Below are positions 32,999 through 41,682 of a stretch of 64,000 nucleotides of DNA, piece by piece. The notes beneath the pieces are model-generated. The model was not told the origin of the DNA. It was given only the letters and a program-made list of their open reading frames with translations, and made no database searches. Source of the stretch: Pseudomonas gozinkensis (GTDB lineage Bacteria; Pseudomonadota; Gammaproteobacteria; Pseudomonadales; Pseudomonadaceae); assembly GCF_014863585.1 (NCBI RefSeq), contig NZ_CP062253.1, positions 4,056,501-4,120,500 on the forward strand, read 5' to 3'. Position 1 is the stretch's first letter. Each line of letters opens with the position of its first letter. Position numbers and translations under genes: made by a program.

Positions 32999-34444
32999 TC
33001 AGTCGTGATCGACCCCGGCACGTTTCAGCAACTTCTTGCAGCGTTCGGACAGGTGAAACACCTGCAACTGCTTGCCCGCCTTGGCGTAGCGTTCGCGCAG
33101 GGTTTTCAGCGCGGCGATGGCCGAATAATCGACAAAGCTCAGGTGCCGGCAATCCAGCGTCACCCGTTGTGGGTCACTGGCCGGGTCGAATTGATTGAGG
33201 AACGGCGTGGTCGAGGCAAAAAACAGCGTGCCGTGCAGGCGATAGAGTTTGCTGCCGTCCGCTTCCAGATGCTCATCGGCGTACAACTCGCGCGCTTGCT
33301 GCCAGGCAAAGTTCAGCGCCGCGATGACGATCCCGCACAGCACTGCCGTGGCCAGATCGGTGAACACGGTGATGGTCGTTACCGCGATGATCACCAGCAC
33401 ATCGTTGAACGGCACTTTGTTCAGCACCCGCAGCGAAGCCCAGGCAAACGTCTGCTGCGACACCACAAACATCACGCCCACCAGCGCCGCCAGCGGAATC
33501 CGCTCGATCAGCGGCGACAGAAACAGAATGAACAGCAGAATCAGCACCCCGGCCACTACGCCGGACAAACGCCCACGCCCGCCGGAACTGAGATTGATCA
33601 CGGTCTGGCCGATCATCGCGCAACCGCCCATGCCGCCGAACGCACCGGAGACTACGTTCGCCGCGCCCAGCGCCACGCATTCGCGATCCGGGTAGCCACG
33701 GGTCTCAGTGATTTCGTCGGTCAGATTGAGGGTCAGCAGGGTTTCCAGCAGACCGACCAGCGCCATCAGAATCGCGTAGGGCGCGATGACGCGCAGGGTG
33801 TCGAGATTCCACGGAATGTCCGGCAGCGCGAACCTCGGCAGGCCGCCGGCGATGTGTGCCATGTCGCCGAGGGTGCGGGTCGGCAGGCCGAGCAGGTAGA
33901 CCAGCAAACCGACACCGAGGATCGCCACCAGCGCCGGCGGCACGGCGCGGGTCAGGCGCGGCAGGATGTAGACGATGGCCATGGTCAGCAGCACCAACCC
34001 GGTCATCAGGTACAGCGGCGTGCCGCTGAGCCACTGCTCGCCGCTCTTGAAATGCTCCAGTTGCGCCAGCGCAATGATGATCGCCAGACCATTGACGAAC
34101 CCGAGCATCACCGGGTGCGGCACCATGCGCACCAGTTTTCCCAGGCGCAACAGCCCGAACGCCATCATGATCAAGCCGCCGAGCAACACCGTCGCCAGCA
34201 GGTACTGCACGCCGTGTTGCACCACCAGCGCGACGATCACCACGGCCATCGAACCGGCCGCTCCGGAGACCATGCCGGGCCGGCCACCGAACAGCGCGGT
34301 CAGCGTGCAAATGATGAAGGCGCCGTACAGGCCCATCAGCGGATTGAGGTGAGCCACCAGCGCAAACGCAATGCATTCGGGCAACAGGGCAAACGAGGTG
34401 GTGAGTCCGGCCAGGACATCGGCGCGCAGACGAATCGGTTTCAT
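32999..34444 (-). CDS. SulP-family anion transporter with STAS domain
   Basis: 481 residues. About 11-12 membrane segments with SLC26/SulP features near the start (LPECIAFALVAHLNPLMGLY) and in the core (MGGCAMIGQTVINLSSGGRG). A C-terminal STAS domain (about 395-475: VTLDCRHLSFVDYSAIAALK) follows. It would move sulfate, bicarbonate or dicarboxylate across the inner membrane. No carbonic anhydrase is adjacent, so the substrate remains open. Confidence 0.9.
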   Translation of the reverse strand: MKPIRLRADVLAGLTTSFALLPECIAFALVAHLNPLMGLYGAFIICTLTALFGGRPGMVSGAAGSMAVVIVALVVQHGVQYLLATVLLGGLIMMAFGLLRLGKLVRMVPHPVMLGFVNGLAIIIALAQLEHFKSGEQWLSGTPLYLMTGLVLLTMAIVYILPRLTRAVPPALVAILGVGLLVYLLGLPTRTLGDMAHIAGGLPRFALPDIPWNLDTLRVIAPYAILMALVGLLETLLTLNLTDEITETRGYPDRECVALGAANVVSGAFGGMGGCAMIGQTVINLSSGGRGRLSGVVAGVLILLFILFLSPLIERIPLAALVGVMFVVSQQTFAWASLRVLNKVPFNDVLVIIAVTTITVFTDLATAVLCGIVIAALNFAWQQARELYADEHLEADGSKLYRLHGTLFFASTTPFLNQFDPASDPQRVTLDCRHLSFVDYSAIAALKTLRERYAKAGKQLQVFHLSERCKKLLKRAGVDHD

Positions 34445-34618
34445 GGCTTACCTGACAGAGCGGCCGACGGGCGCGGCCGCATGCATTTGCGCAAAAGAGC
34501 GCCGCGGAAAAAGAGGGTTGCGGATGTTACGCAAATGCACCGGCGTGGGCCAGTCATCGCTGACAACCGCCGGCGTGCGCTCTATGCTGGCGCGCAGTTT
34601 TTGCCAGTGGAGCCCCGA

Positions 34619-34915
34619 ATGCCGACCGAATTGACCAGCCGCGAAGTGTGCCAGCGATTGCGCGATGCCGCGCTGGGCGTGTGCGCCTTGCGAGTGACAG
34701 GCATGCGAACCGGGCAGGTTTCAGTCGATATCGAAGGCTGGCACTTGCGACTCGACTTCGACGACCAGCGTCTGCATCACTGCGCTGATTGTCATTGCCC
34801 GGACGGCCGTGAATGGACGCTCGACACCCGGCAACGCTTCGGTACTGATCCGGTCAGTCTGCTGAGTACCTGGGAACTGGCACAGATCGAGGGTTTGTTG
34901 CGGCAGCCTGAATGA
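34619..34915 (+). CDS. Small DUF7693-like protein
   Basis: 98 residues from the ATG at 34619, with GGAG 7 nt upstream. The open frame extends far upstream, but only as the antisense of the SulP gene. The protein (MPTELTSREVCQRLRDAALG ...) has a Cys cluster CADCHCPDGR that could bind a metal, then a C-terminal FGTDPVSLLSTWELAQIEGL block. I recall this pattern from Pseudomonas-specific proteins assigned to DUF7693. Function unknown. Confidence 0.72.
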   Translation: MPTELTSREVCQRLRDAALGVCALRVTGMRTGQVSVDIEGWHLRLDFDDQRLHHCADCHCPDGREWTLDTRQRFGTDPVSLLSTWELAQIEGLLRQPE

Positions 34916-34993
34916 GGGAAGGCAAACAGAGTTGCCCAATGATGGCACTCTGCCCATAATTCGCCCCCCCTCTTCAACGCGCAAGGAACTGCC

Positions 34994-35539
34994 GTGAAAA
35001 AAACGCTGCTGTTGGTCCCGCTGTTTGCTCTGCTCCTGCAAGGCTGTGGCATGACCATGACCCGTTACGAGCCAAGCTTCGACAACGTTCAGAAGCTCAA
35101 GCAAACCCCGCCGCTGCACGCGATCAGCAATCCGCAGGTCACCGCTGAATCGGGCGAAGGCTCGTTGATGGTCCGCGCCAATCCGATCAAGTCGCCGACA
35201 GGGAGCATCCCGGCGCATATCCAGGACGCGATCACCGAAGAATTGCGCAAGGCCGGTCTGCTCGATCCGCAGGCGTCGCGTCATCTGCAAGTGCTGGTGG
35301 TAAAAAACCAGTTGAACGCCGGCATGGGCACCGGTGACGGCACCATCGCTGCACGCTTCACCCTGCGCAATGGCAACGATGTGGTGTACGACGCCACCAA
35401 AGATGTCAGCCATCAGTGGAACAGCAGCTTTTTCGGCTTTATCGCGATTCCCAACGCGGCCAACGCCTACAACCCGATGCTGCAGGACTTGCTGAAGAAT
35501 CTGTACAGCGATCCACAGTTCATTCAGGCCCTGAAGTAA
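34994..35539 (+). CDS. Lipoprotein of unknown function
   Basis: 181 residues, starting after AAGGAACTGCC. Signal peptide with lipobox LLLQGC. The mature domain has a repeated strand/helix pattern (AITEELRKAGLLDPQASRHL, VLVVKNQLNAGMGTGDGTIA) like DUF4136/YajG-type lipoproteins, but no clear assignment is possible. It converges with another lipoprotein gene that also has an aromatic/glycine-rich region. Each gene seems to be transcribed on its own. Confidence 0.72.
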   Translation: MKKTLLLVPLFALLLQGCGMTMTRYEPSFDNVQKLKQTPPLHAISNPQVTAESGEGSLMVRANPIKSPTGSIPAHIQDAITEELRKAGLLDPQASRHLQVLVVKNQLNAGMGTGDGTIAARFTLRNGNDVVYDATKDVSHQWNSSFFGFIAIPNAANAYNPMLQDLLKNLYSDPQFIQALK

Positions 35540-35544
35540 GGGGC

Positions 35545-35577
35545 AAAAAAAAGAGCCGCGATTGCGGCTCTTTTTTT
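35545..35577. terminator. Bidirectional rho-independent terminator
   Basis: GAGCCGC-GATT-GCGGCTC with eight A before and seven T after. Serves the two convergent lipoprotein genes. Confidence 0.9.
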
Positions 35578-35598
35578 GTGCCCACTCGCTGGAGTGAG

Positions 35599-36213
35599 TC
35601 AGATGCCCGAATATTTCGGACGGTTGCTGTCGGCCCATTCCTTGAGCAACGCATTGACCTGCCGAGTGAACGTATCGGTCACCGCCGCTTTCGGGGTATT
35701 GAACGCCAGCGGCAGGAACCAGATGCCCATCCAGGTGCCGACCGCGTCATGGTTGCTGGCGGTGGACAACGGCTGGCCTTGCTGATCGAGGGTTTCCAGG
35801 CTCATGGTGTACTGATCGGTGGCGTAGGCCGGAATGATCGTCATGCTCAGACCACTGATGAACGCCAGTACCATCTGACCGCCATTCGGTGGATGGTTGT
35901 ACATTTTCAGGCGCAGGCTGTAGTCACCTGGCTGCTTCTCGAACTGGTCGAAGGTGACACGACCGAACAAACCGGAATCCTTCAGGACGGTTTGCAATTG
36001 CGGTTTGAGCATGTCCCGAGCTTGTGGCATTTCCACGGCGGAAGCGCTTTTCGGCTCGCCCTGGTAGAAGTCGAAATCGACATAGACGTTTGGCTTGTTG
36101 GCATAGCTGGCCATCGATGGCAGCGTGACCGGGGCCACTTCGTCCTGGGTGAAACTGGCACAGCCGCCCAGGGTGAGCACCAGACCCAGCGCCAGGATTT
36201 TCCCGAATTGCAT
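35599..36213 (-). CDS. Lipoprotein of unknown function
   Basis: 204 residues. Signal peptide and lipobox LTLGGC. The body contains MLKPQLQTVLKDSGLFGRVT and a hydrophobic, possibly membrane-inserting, segment GQMVLAFISGLSMTIIPAYA about residues 112-132. The end is NALLKEWADSNRPKYSGI. The presence of a membrane-like segment inside a lipoprotein is unusual. No family recognised. Confidence 0.7.
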   Translation of the reverse strand: MQFGKILALGLVLTLGGCASFTQDEVAPVTLPSMASYANKPNVYVDFDFYQGEPKSASAVEMPQARDMLKPQLQTVLKDSGLFGRVTFDQFEKQPGDYSLRLKMYNHPPNGGQMVLAFISGLSMTIIPAYATDQYTMSLETLDQQGQPLSTASNHDAVGTWMGIWFLPLAFNTPKAAVTDTFTRQVNALLKEWADSNRPKYSGI

Positions 36214-36335
36214 GATGTCTTCCCTAAAAGTGATATCAAAGAGCCTCCATTGCGGAGCGCCGGGCGGATTCTAGTGATCGTCTACGTTCGGGAAAAGACC
36301 TGATTCGGGAAAATCATGAAAAAGATTGCGCCGGC

Positions 36336-36794
36336 TCAGCTTTGGCGCAAATCGAGGGTGTAAGTGTAATAGCCCGTATCGCGCACCCAACCGAGTGATT
36401 CGTACAAACCCTGGGCGGTGAAATTGTCGGTGGCGGTTTCCAGCACCAGGCCCTTGGCACCGGTTTCGACGGCGAAGTCGCGGGCGGTGTTCATCAATAA
36501 TCGACCGACCCCTCGGCCACGGGCGGCCGGCGCGGTGAACAGGTCGCTGAGCAGCCAGGTGCGGTGGGCGTCAATCGAGGAAAACGACGGGTATAACTGC
36601 ACGAAACCCAGCGCCTCACCGCTTTGATCCTCAACCAGAAAAATCGCCGATTCATCGCCGGCCATGCGCTCGGCAATGAAGGCTCGCGATTGCTCGAGAT
36701 TCGACGGCTGGCCATAAAAACCGCGATAGGCGTCGAACAGCTTCGCCACCGCGTCGAGGTGAATCGTCGTGGCGCGCAGTGCCTGAAGGTTCAT
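36336..36794 (-). CDS. GNAT-family N-acetyltransferase
   Basis: 152 residues from the ATG at 36794; the ATG two codons earlier is too close to the AGGA site. Compact GNAT: the acetyl-CoA site is LFTAPAARGRGVGRLLMNTA, followed by LVLETATDNFTAQGLYESLG. This is the pattern of small diamine/amino-group acetyltransferases. Divergent from a TetR gene across a short region with a palindrome. Confidence 0.85.
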   Translation of the reverse strand: MNLQALRATTIHLDAVAKLFDAYRGFYGQPSNLEQSRAFIAERMAGDESAIFLVEDQSGEALGFVQLYPSFSSIDAHRTWLLSDLFTAPAARGRGVGRLLMNTARDFAVETGAKGLVLETATDNFTAQGLYESLGWVRDTGYYTYTLDLRQS

Positions 36795-36862
36795 TGTCAT
36801 TTTCCTGATGTTACTGAAATTGAAACCAGCATAGCGCCGAGGAACGAGTTCGCTGGCTTAAT

Positions 36863-36886
36863 CGCTATATAGTTTTGTATATTGCG
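36863..36886. promoter_or_regulatory. Imperfect palindrome before tetR (operator candidate)
   Basis: CGCTATATA-N6-TATATTGCG: 9 bp arms with one mismatch, 9 bp before the first tetR ATG and 68 bp from the GNAT start. The AT-rich arms may also contain a -10 element. A likely autoregulatory TetR site. Confidence 0.45.
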
Positions 36887-36894
36887 AACCCGAA

Positions 36895-37560
36895 ATGGCC
36901 AGACACTCCATGCCGTCCATGAGCAGTATCCGCGAACGCAACCAGCAACTGATCCTGGCCGCCGCCAGTGAAGAATTCGCCGCCAACGGCTTCGACGCGA
37001 CCCAGACCCGCGACATCGCCGCCCGCGCCGGTGTGCCCAAGGCCAACCTTTATTACTACTTCCAGAGCAAGGAAAACCTCTACGGCAAAGTGCTGCTCGG
37101 CTTCGTCGAACCGTTGCTGGAAGCCTCGGCGGTGCTGCGTGAAAGCGACGATCCAATAATCGGCCTGCGCGCCTACGTCGCCGCGCGCATCCGCATCGCC
37201 CGCGAGCATCCGGCGATCGCCAAAGTATTCAGCGGCGAGTTGTTGCTCGGCGGCCGCCAGTTGCCCGACGAATGTCGCGACCTGCTGCACGGCGAAGCCC
37301 GGCGCAATGTCGAGTGCCTGCGCAGCTGGATCGACCGCGGGCTGCTGGCGCCAGTCGATCCCGAGCACTTGATGTTGTTCATCTGGTCGGCGACGCGTAC
37401 CTACACCAATATTGGCTGGCAGATGGGGCGCATCACCGGGCGGGAAGTGCCGCAGGATGAGGATTATGCGGTGGCGGCGCAGACGATTACGCGGTTGGTG
37501 TTGAGCGGAGTGGTGTCCGAGCCGGTGAGTGATGTTCGCAAATTAATGTTTGCAACTTGA
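36895..37560 (+). CDS. TetR-family regulator (RutR/TetR_C_2-like)
   Basis: 221 residues at most. In-frame ATGs at 36895, 36910 and 36919 compete; none has a strong ribosome site, and MSSIRERNQQLIL from 36919 is the natural domain start. The helix-turn-helix is clear (FDATQTRDIAARAGVPKANL then YYYFQSKENLYGKVL). The C-terminal half, with TYTNIGWQMGRITGREVP, resembles the YcdC/RutR C-terminal domain. The target is unknown; the GNAT gene is divergent and is a candidate. Confidence 0.87.
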   Translation: MARHSMPSMSSIRERNQQLILAAASEEFAANGFDATQTRDIAARAGVPKANLYYYFQSKENLYGKVLLGFVEPLLEASAVLRESDDPIIGLRAYVAARIRIAREHPAIAKVFSGELLLGGRQLPDECRDLLHGEARRNVECLRSWIDRGLLAPVDPEHLMLFIWSATRTYTNIGWQMGRITGREVPQDEDYAVAAQTITRLVLSGVVSEPVSDVRKLMFAT

Positions 37561-37616
37561 TTTCAGGCAGCGACAGTAAGCCGTCGACCGCCCCGCCGTC
37601 ATTCAAGGAGCAACAA

Positions 37617-37889
37617 ATGGCCGAGTCAGATATTCACCTGTCGGACAGTTCGGACCGAGTACTCTTCAAGCGCATTGCCGATGAACTCCAACAAACGCTG
37701 AACGGAACATGGACAACCCAGGCCAGCGGTCTGGATCAGTATTACTGGGATCTACAAGTGGATGGGCAGGTGATTACCCTGCACCTGGAGCATTACCTGG
37801 GGATCATGTTGCTGGTGGAGGACGCGAATCCGCAGTGGGTGGCGTCGGAGCGGTTTCAGGCCGTGGTGCGGCAGTTGCGAATAGCGTGA
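37617..37889 (+). CDS. Small conserved-looking hypothetical protein
   Basis: 90 residues starting at the ATG 37617 (AAGGAG, 7 nt spacing). Begins MAESDIHLSDSSDRVLFKRI and contains a strand-rich core (LDQYYWDLQVDGQVITLHLE) and a final helix (ERFQAVVRQLRIA). No signal peptide or membrane segment. 57 bp after tetR and probably co-transcribed. I do not recognise the family. Confidence 0.68.
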   Translation: MAESDIHLSDSSDRVLFKRIADELQQTLNGTWTTQASGLDQYYWDLQVDGQVITLHLEHYLGIMLLVEDANPQWVASERFQAVVRQLRIA

Positions 37890-37903
37890 CTCACACGCGT
37901 CAG

Positions 37904-37993
37904 TGTGGGAGCGAGCTTGCTCGCGATGAGGACAGCACATTCAACATCATCGGTAACTGAACGAATGCCATCGCGAGCAAGCTCGCTCCCACA
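37904..37993. repeat. REP doublet (GTGGGAGCGAGCTTGCTCGCGA type)
   Basis: Same inverted arms as the element at 32883-32972, again between convergent genes (hypothetical and cysteine hydrolase). The inner spacer differs, as expected for a mobile BIME-like element. Confidence 0.88.
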
Positions 37994-38009
37994 ATGACTG
38001 CAATAACCA

Positions 38010-38543
38010 TCAGAACGTAATCTGGGCCGCCGGCTTCACATCGATCCGCGCCACGGAACCGGTCAGGTGCGCCCAGTCCTTGTTGTGTTCGGCGATGATG
38101 TCTTCGGCACTCATGGTGCCGTTGTCGACGGTGGTATGCCCGTCGGCCGCCAGTTCCACGTCGTAGCCCAGCTGATGGGCCTGGCGCACGGTGGCGTTGA
38201 CGCAGTAATCGGTTTGCATACCGCAGATCACCAGGCGGTCGAAATCTTCCCGGGGGATCAGTTTCTGCAGGTTGGTCTGATAAAACGAATCGTTGGCGGT
38301 CTTGTCGACGCGCAGATCGCCGGGCGCGGTGGCCAGGCCGTCAGCCAGTTGCCAGCCCTCGGCACCGTGGGCAAACGGACTGTCCTTTTCGTTGTGCTGG
38401 ATCAGCACCACCGGCACACCCGACTGGCGCGCGCGGGCGCTGAGGGCGTTGATGGTGTCGATTACCCGTTTGGCGTCGTGGCACTCGTATTCGCCCGTGC
38501 ACAGGGCGCGCTGGACATCGATGATCAGCAATGCGGTGGTCAT
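38010..38543 (-). CDS. Isochorismatase-like cysteine hydrolase
   Basis: 177 residues with the cysteine-hydrolase triad D9 (LIIDVQRAL), K81 (RVDKTANDSFYQ) and C114 (VICGMQTDYCVNATV). This arrangement is common to nicotinamidases, isochorismatases and carbamoylases; the subgroup resembles YcaC/PncA-like single-domain hydrolases. Likely substrate: an amide or enol ether in the cytoplasm. It sits upstream of the ggt gene but on the same strand with ggt 66 bp away, so the order is ggt then hydrolase in transcription, possibly one unit. Confidence 0.85.
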   Translation of the reverse strand: MTTALLIIDVQRALCTGEYECHDAKRVIDTINALSARARQSGVPVVLIQHNEKDSPFAHGAEGWQLADGLATAPGDLRVDKTANDSFYQTNLQKLIPREDFDRLVICGMQTDYCVNATVRQAHQLGYDVELAADGHTTVDNGTMSAEDIIAEHNKDWAHLTGSVARIDVKPAAQITF

Positions 38544-38609
38544 GGTGAGCCTTCCTTGATCGGTCCTTGAGACAGGGGCGGACCTGTGCCCGCCCCCTTT
38601 TTACTCCGC

Positions 38610-40337
38610 TCAGTAACCCAATGACAACCCGGTGTTGCGCCGTGGATCGTTGGCGCCGTAGAAGCGGTTCTTGCCGACCGGTTTGCCACCCAGCGACGGT
38701 GCACCGACCAGGATAGCGGCGATATGGTTGGGATCCTGCGGGCCCGCGAACTTGTGGCCCCAGCTCTCGAGAATCTTCTTCGTGTCGGGGCTGGCGGCGA
38801 AGTCTTCGAGGTTGGTTTCCTCCGGCATCCACTGCTGGTGGAAACGAGGTGCATCGACCGCTTCCTGCAGGCCCATGCCGTAGTCGATGACGTTGAGCAT
38901 GGTCAGCAATGTCGCAGTGATGATGCGACTGCCGCCCGGTGTACCGACCACCATCACCACCTTGCCATCCTTGGTGACGATGGTCGGGCTCATCGAGGAC
39001 AGGGGTGCCTTGCCGGGAGCGATGGCGTTGGCTTCGCCCTGCACCAGGCCGTACATGTTCGGCACGCCGACCTTGGAGGTGAAGTCGTCCATTTCATCGT
39101 TGAGGATCACCCCGGTCTTGCTCGCCATCACGCCCGCACCGAACCAGTCGTTTAGGGTGTAGGTGACCGAGACCGCGTTGCCCCACTTGTCGACGATCGA
39201 ATAGTGCGTGGTGTTGCTGCCTTCATGGGGCGCAACGCCGGGTTTGAGTTCCGCCGACACCCCGGCCTTCTGCGGCTGGATCGCGTTGCGCAGCTTGGTT
39301 GCGTAGTTCTTGTCCAGCAGGTGTTCGATGGGGTTCTTCACGAAATCCGGATCGCCCAGATAGCTGTTGCGATCCACATACGCGTGACGCATCGCCTCGA
39401 TCTGGTAGTGCATGCCCTGGGCCGAATGGAAGCCCAGATCCTTCATCGGATAGCCTTCGAGGATGTTCATGATCTGGCAGATAACCACCCCGCCGGAGCT
39501 TGGCGGCGGTGCTGACACGACGTGATAGCCGCGATAGTCGCACTCCACCGGAGCCAGTTCGCGGGTCTTGTATTTGTCGAGGTCGGCTTGGGTAATGATG
39601 CCCTTGTTGGCCTGACTGGACGTAACGATGGCGTCGGCCACCCAGCCTTTGTAGAAGCCGTCGGCGCCTTTTTCGGAAATGGTGCGCAGGGTTTTACCCA
39701 GATCCTTCTGCACCAGTTTCTGCCCGACCTGCATCGGCTCGCCGTTGCTCAGGAAGATCGCGCCGGAATCCTTGATGTCCTTCTTGAACACGTCGGTGGC
39801 GTATTCCAGCAGCTCGACGTCGCCCTGTTCCAGGGCAAAACCTTCTTCGGCCAGTTTGATCGCCGGGGCAATCATCTCCTTGCGCGGTTTGGTGCCGTAC
39901 TTGCTCAGCGCCAGTTCCATGCCAGACACGGTGCCGGGAACGCCGACCGCGAGGTGGCCACGGGTACTCAGGTCCGGAATGACGTTGCCGTCCTTGTCGA
40001 GGTACATGTTGGCCGTCGCGGCCAGCGGGGCTTTTTCGCGAAAGTCGAGGAAGGTCTTGCGTCCGTCCGCCAGTTGAATGGTCATGAAACCACCACCACC
40101 GAGGTTGCCCGCCGCCGGGTAAACCACCGCCAGTGCATAACCCACGGCGACCGCCGCATCCACCGCGTTGCCGCCACTTTTCAACACGTCGACGCCCACG
40201 TGAGTAGCCAGGTGCTGGGCGGTGACCACCATGCCGTTTTCGGCGGCGACCGGGGCAACCGAGGCCGCGTGGGCCATGAGGCAGCTGAGCGCCAACGAGG
40301 TCGCCATCAGCGATTTGGCAAAAGGTTCGTACTTCAT
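38610..40337 (-). CDS. ggt: Gamma-glutamyltranspeptidase
   Basis: 575 residues with a signal peptide (about 1-25). The precursor self-cleaves before the catalytic Thr, here T376 in GSNTTHYSIVDKWGNAVSV, giving large and small subunits. The GNLGGGGFM block and the small-subunit block GTPGGSRIITATLLTMLNVI (glutamyl binding) are intact. A periplasmic enzyme that removes gamma-glutamyl groups from glutathione and gamma-glutamyl amines. A possible functional link to the PotF/DmpA module 20 kb away is only speculative. Confidence 0.93.
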   Translation of the reverse strand: MKYEPFAKSLMATSLALSCLMAHAASVAPVAAENGMVVTAQHLATHVGVDVLKSGGNAVDAAVAVGYALAVVYPAAGNLGGGGFMTIQLADGRKTFLDFREKAPLAATANMYLDKDGNVIPDLSTRGHLAVGVPGTVSGMELALSKYGTKPRKEMIAPAIKLAEEGFALEQGDVELLEYATDVFKKDIKDSGAIFLSNGEPMQVGQKLVQKDLGKTLRTISEKGADGFYKGWVADAIVTSSQANKGIITQADLDKYKTRELAPVECDYRGYHVVSAPPPSSGGVVICQIMNILEGYPMKDLGFHSAQGMHYQIEAMRHAYVDRNSYLGDPDFVKNPIEHLLDKNYATKLRNAIQPQKAGVSAELKPGVAPHEGSNTTHYSIVDKWGNAVSVTYTLNDWFGAGVMASKTGVILNDEMDDFTSKVGVPNMYGLVQGEANAIAPGKAPLSSMSPTIVTKDGKVVMVVGTPGGSRIITATLLTMLNVIDYGMGLQEAVDAPRFHQQWMPEETNLEDFAASPDTKKILESWGHKFAGPQDPNHIAAILVGAPSLGGKPVGKNRFYGANDPRRNTGLSLGY

Positions 40338-40472
40338 GAGTCGGTCTCTTCTTTTTATAAGGTAGGAAAGCGCTTCAAGAGCATCAGCCAGTATGGTCGC
40401 GATTGCGATTTGCGCCTCCCCGATCCGGCAGTATGCTGGGCGCTGTTTCCGCCCCGACCAGGAGTTTTTCCC

Positions 40473-40988
40473 ATGGCCTACACGTTCATCACCCTGCCCT
40501 CGCCCGTCGGCGAGTTGAAGCTGGTCGCGAACGGTTCACGTCTGGCCGCCATCCTCTGGGAAAACGACAAACCCAACCGGGTGCGCCTGGGGCCGATGAG
40601 CGAAGCACCGGACAATCCGGTGTTGATGAATACCGCGCGACAGCTGGAAGAATATTTTGCAGGAACGCGAAACGCGTTCGATCTGGAACTGGACTTTGCC
40701 GGCACCGAGTTCCAGAAAAAGGTCTGGGCCGCGTTGCTGACCATTCCGTTTGGTGAAACCCGCACCTACAGCCAGATCGCCGAACAGATCGGCCACCCGA
40801 GCGCGGTGCGTGCCGTCGGCGCGGCGAACGGGCGCAATCCGATTTCGATCATTGCGCCGTGCCATCGAGTCATCGGCGCCTCAGGAAAACTGACCGGTTT
40901 TGCCGGAGGCCTGGAAGCCAAGGAGCGCTTGCTGACCCTGGAGGGTGGCCAGTGGTCGGACATCGGTAAAACCGGTGATCTGTTTTAA
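40473..40988 (+). CDS. ogt: Methylated-DNA-protein-cysteine methyltransferase
   Basis: 171 residues from the ATG at 40473 (CAGGAG 8 nt upstream). The suicide cysteine is C130 in the PCHRVIG motif (IIAPCHRVIGASGKLTGFAG), and the DNA-binding helix-turn-helix lies before it (GETRTYSQIAEQIGHPSAVR). Repairs O6-methylguanine and O4-methylthymine. It is the stand-alone Ogt type without the Ada regulatory domain. Its stop overlaps the stop of the convergent nudK by 4 bp. Confidence 0.92.
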   Translation: MAYTFITLPSPVGELKLVANGSRLAAILWENDKPNRVRLGPMSEAPDNPVLMNTARQLEEYFAGTRNAFDLELDFAGTEFQKKVWAALLTIPFGETRTYSQIAEQIGHPSAVRAVGAANGRNPISIIAPCHRVIGASGKLTGFAGGLEAKERLLTLEGGQWSDIGKTGDLF

Positions 40989-41575
40989 CCGCCGAACAGG
41001 TTATTCATCGCCGCATATTGCAACAGCATGATGGTCTTGGCATCGCAGATCTCGCCGCGCTGGAACGCCGCCAGCGCATCGTCGAAACGCCACTCCAGTA
41101 CTTCAAGTTCTTCGGTTTCCTCTTCCAGACCGCCCCCTTCACTGACCTTTGACGAGGCATCGTACTCAGCGATGAAAAAGTGCAATTTCTCGGTCACCGA
41201 GCCTGGGCTCATGTAGGCCTCGAACACCTTCTTCACGTCATGCACGCGGTAACCGGTTTCTTCCTCGGCCTCGTCACGGATACGCTGCTCCGGCGCTGCG
41301 CCTTCAAGCAATCCGGCCGCCACTTCAATCAACAGACCGTCGTGACCGTTGACGAACACCGGCAGGCGGAACTGCCGGGTCAGCACTACGGTGCGTTGCT
41401 CGCGGTTGAACAGCAGAATCGCCGCGCCATTGCCACGGTCGTAGACCTCGCGGGTCTGACGCTGCCAGTCACCGTTGTTGCGGTGATAGTCGAAGGTGAT
41501 TTTCTTCAGCAGATACCAGTCGTGGGACAACACCTGGGTATCGACGATGTTGACCCGCTCGGCTGTGTTGGACAT
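40985..41575 (-). CDS. nudK: NUDIX hydrolase NudK-like (GDP-mannose pyrophosphatase)
   Basis: 196 residues. The Nudix box is GLLEGAAPEQRIRDEAEEET followed by GYRV; the usual Arg before the Glu pair is replaced by Asp (RDEAEEE), as in other relaxed Nudix boxes. The N-terminal strand block and the segment RQTREVYDRGNGAAILLFNR, plus the C-terminal MSPGSVTEKLHFFIAEYD, match NudK-type ADP-ribose/GDP-mannose pyrophosphatases. Cytoplasmic nucleotide-sugar hydrolase. Confidence 0.85.
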   Translation of the reverse strand: MSNTAERVNIVDTQVLSHDWYLLKKITFDYHRNNGDWQRQTREVYDRGNGAAILLFNREQRTVVLTRQFRLPVFVNGHDGLLIEVAAGLLEGAAPEQRIRDEAEEETGYRVHDVKKVFEAYMSPGSVTEKLHFFIAEYDASSKVSEGGGLEEETEELEVLEWRFDDALAAFQRGEICDAKTIMLLQYAAMNNLFGG

Positions 41576-41643
41576 GACGCCTGATCCTTTTTTGTCATCG
41601 GAAGATGGCCATGGTAGGTGAAATGATGCGAACCGCCGACGAA

Positions 41644-41673
41644 AAAAAGCCCGGCAGCGCTACCGGGCTTTTT
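41644..41673. terminator. Rho-independent terminator
   Basis: AAAAAGCCCGG with CCGGGCTTTTT around CAGCGCTA. Serves the chitinase on the minus strand, immediately after its stop. Confidence 0.85.
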
Positions 41674-41682
41674 CTTCATTGA

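Noticed and set aside
32936..34618. Long open frame leading into the DUF7693-like gene
   Set aside because: The part before 34619 is antisense to the SulP gene; only the end from the ATG at 34619 has a ribosome site and protein-like composition.
38572..38598. GGGGCGG/CCGCCCC hairpin followed by T on the plus strand
   Set aside because: T-run is on the wrong strand for ggt or the hydrolase, and no plus-strand gene ends before it; not called a terminator.
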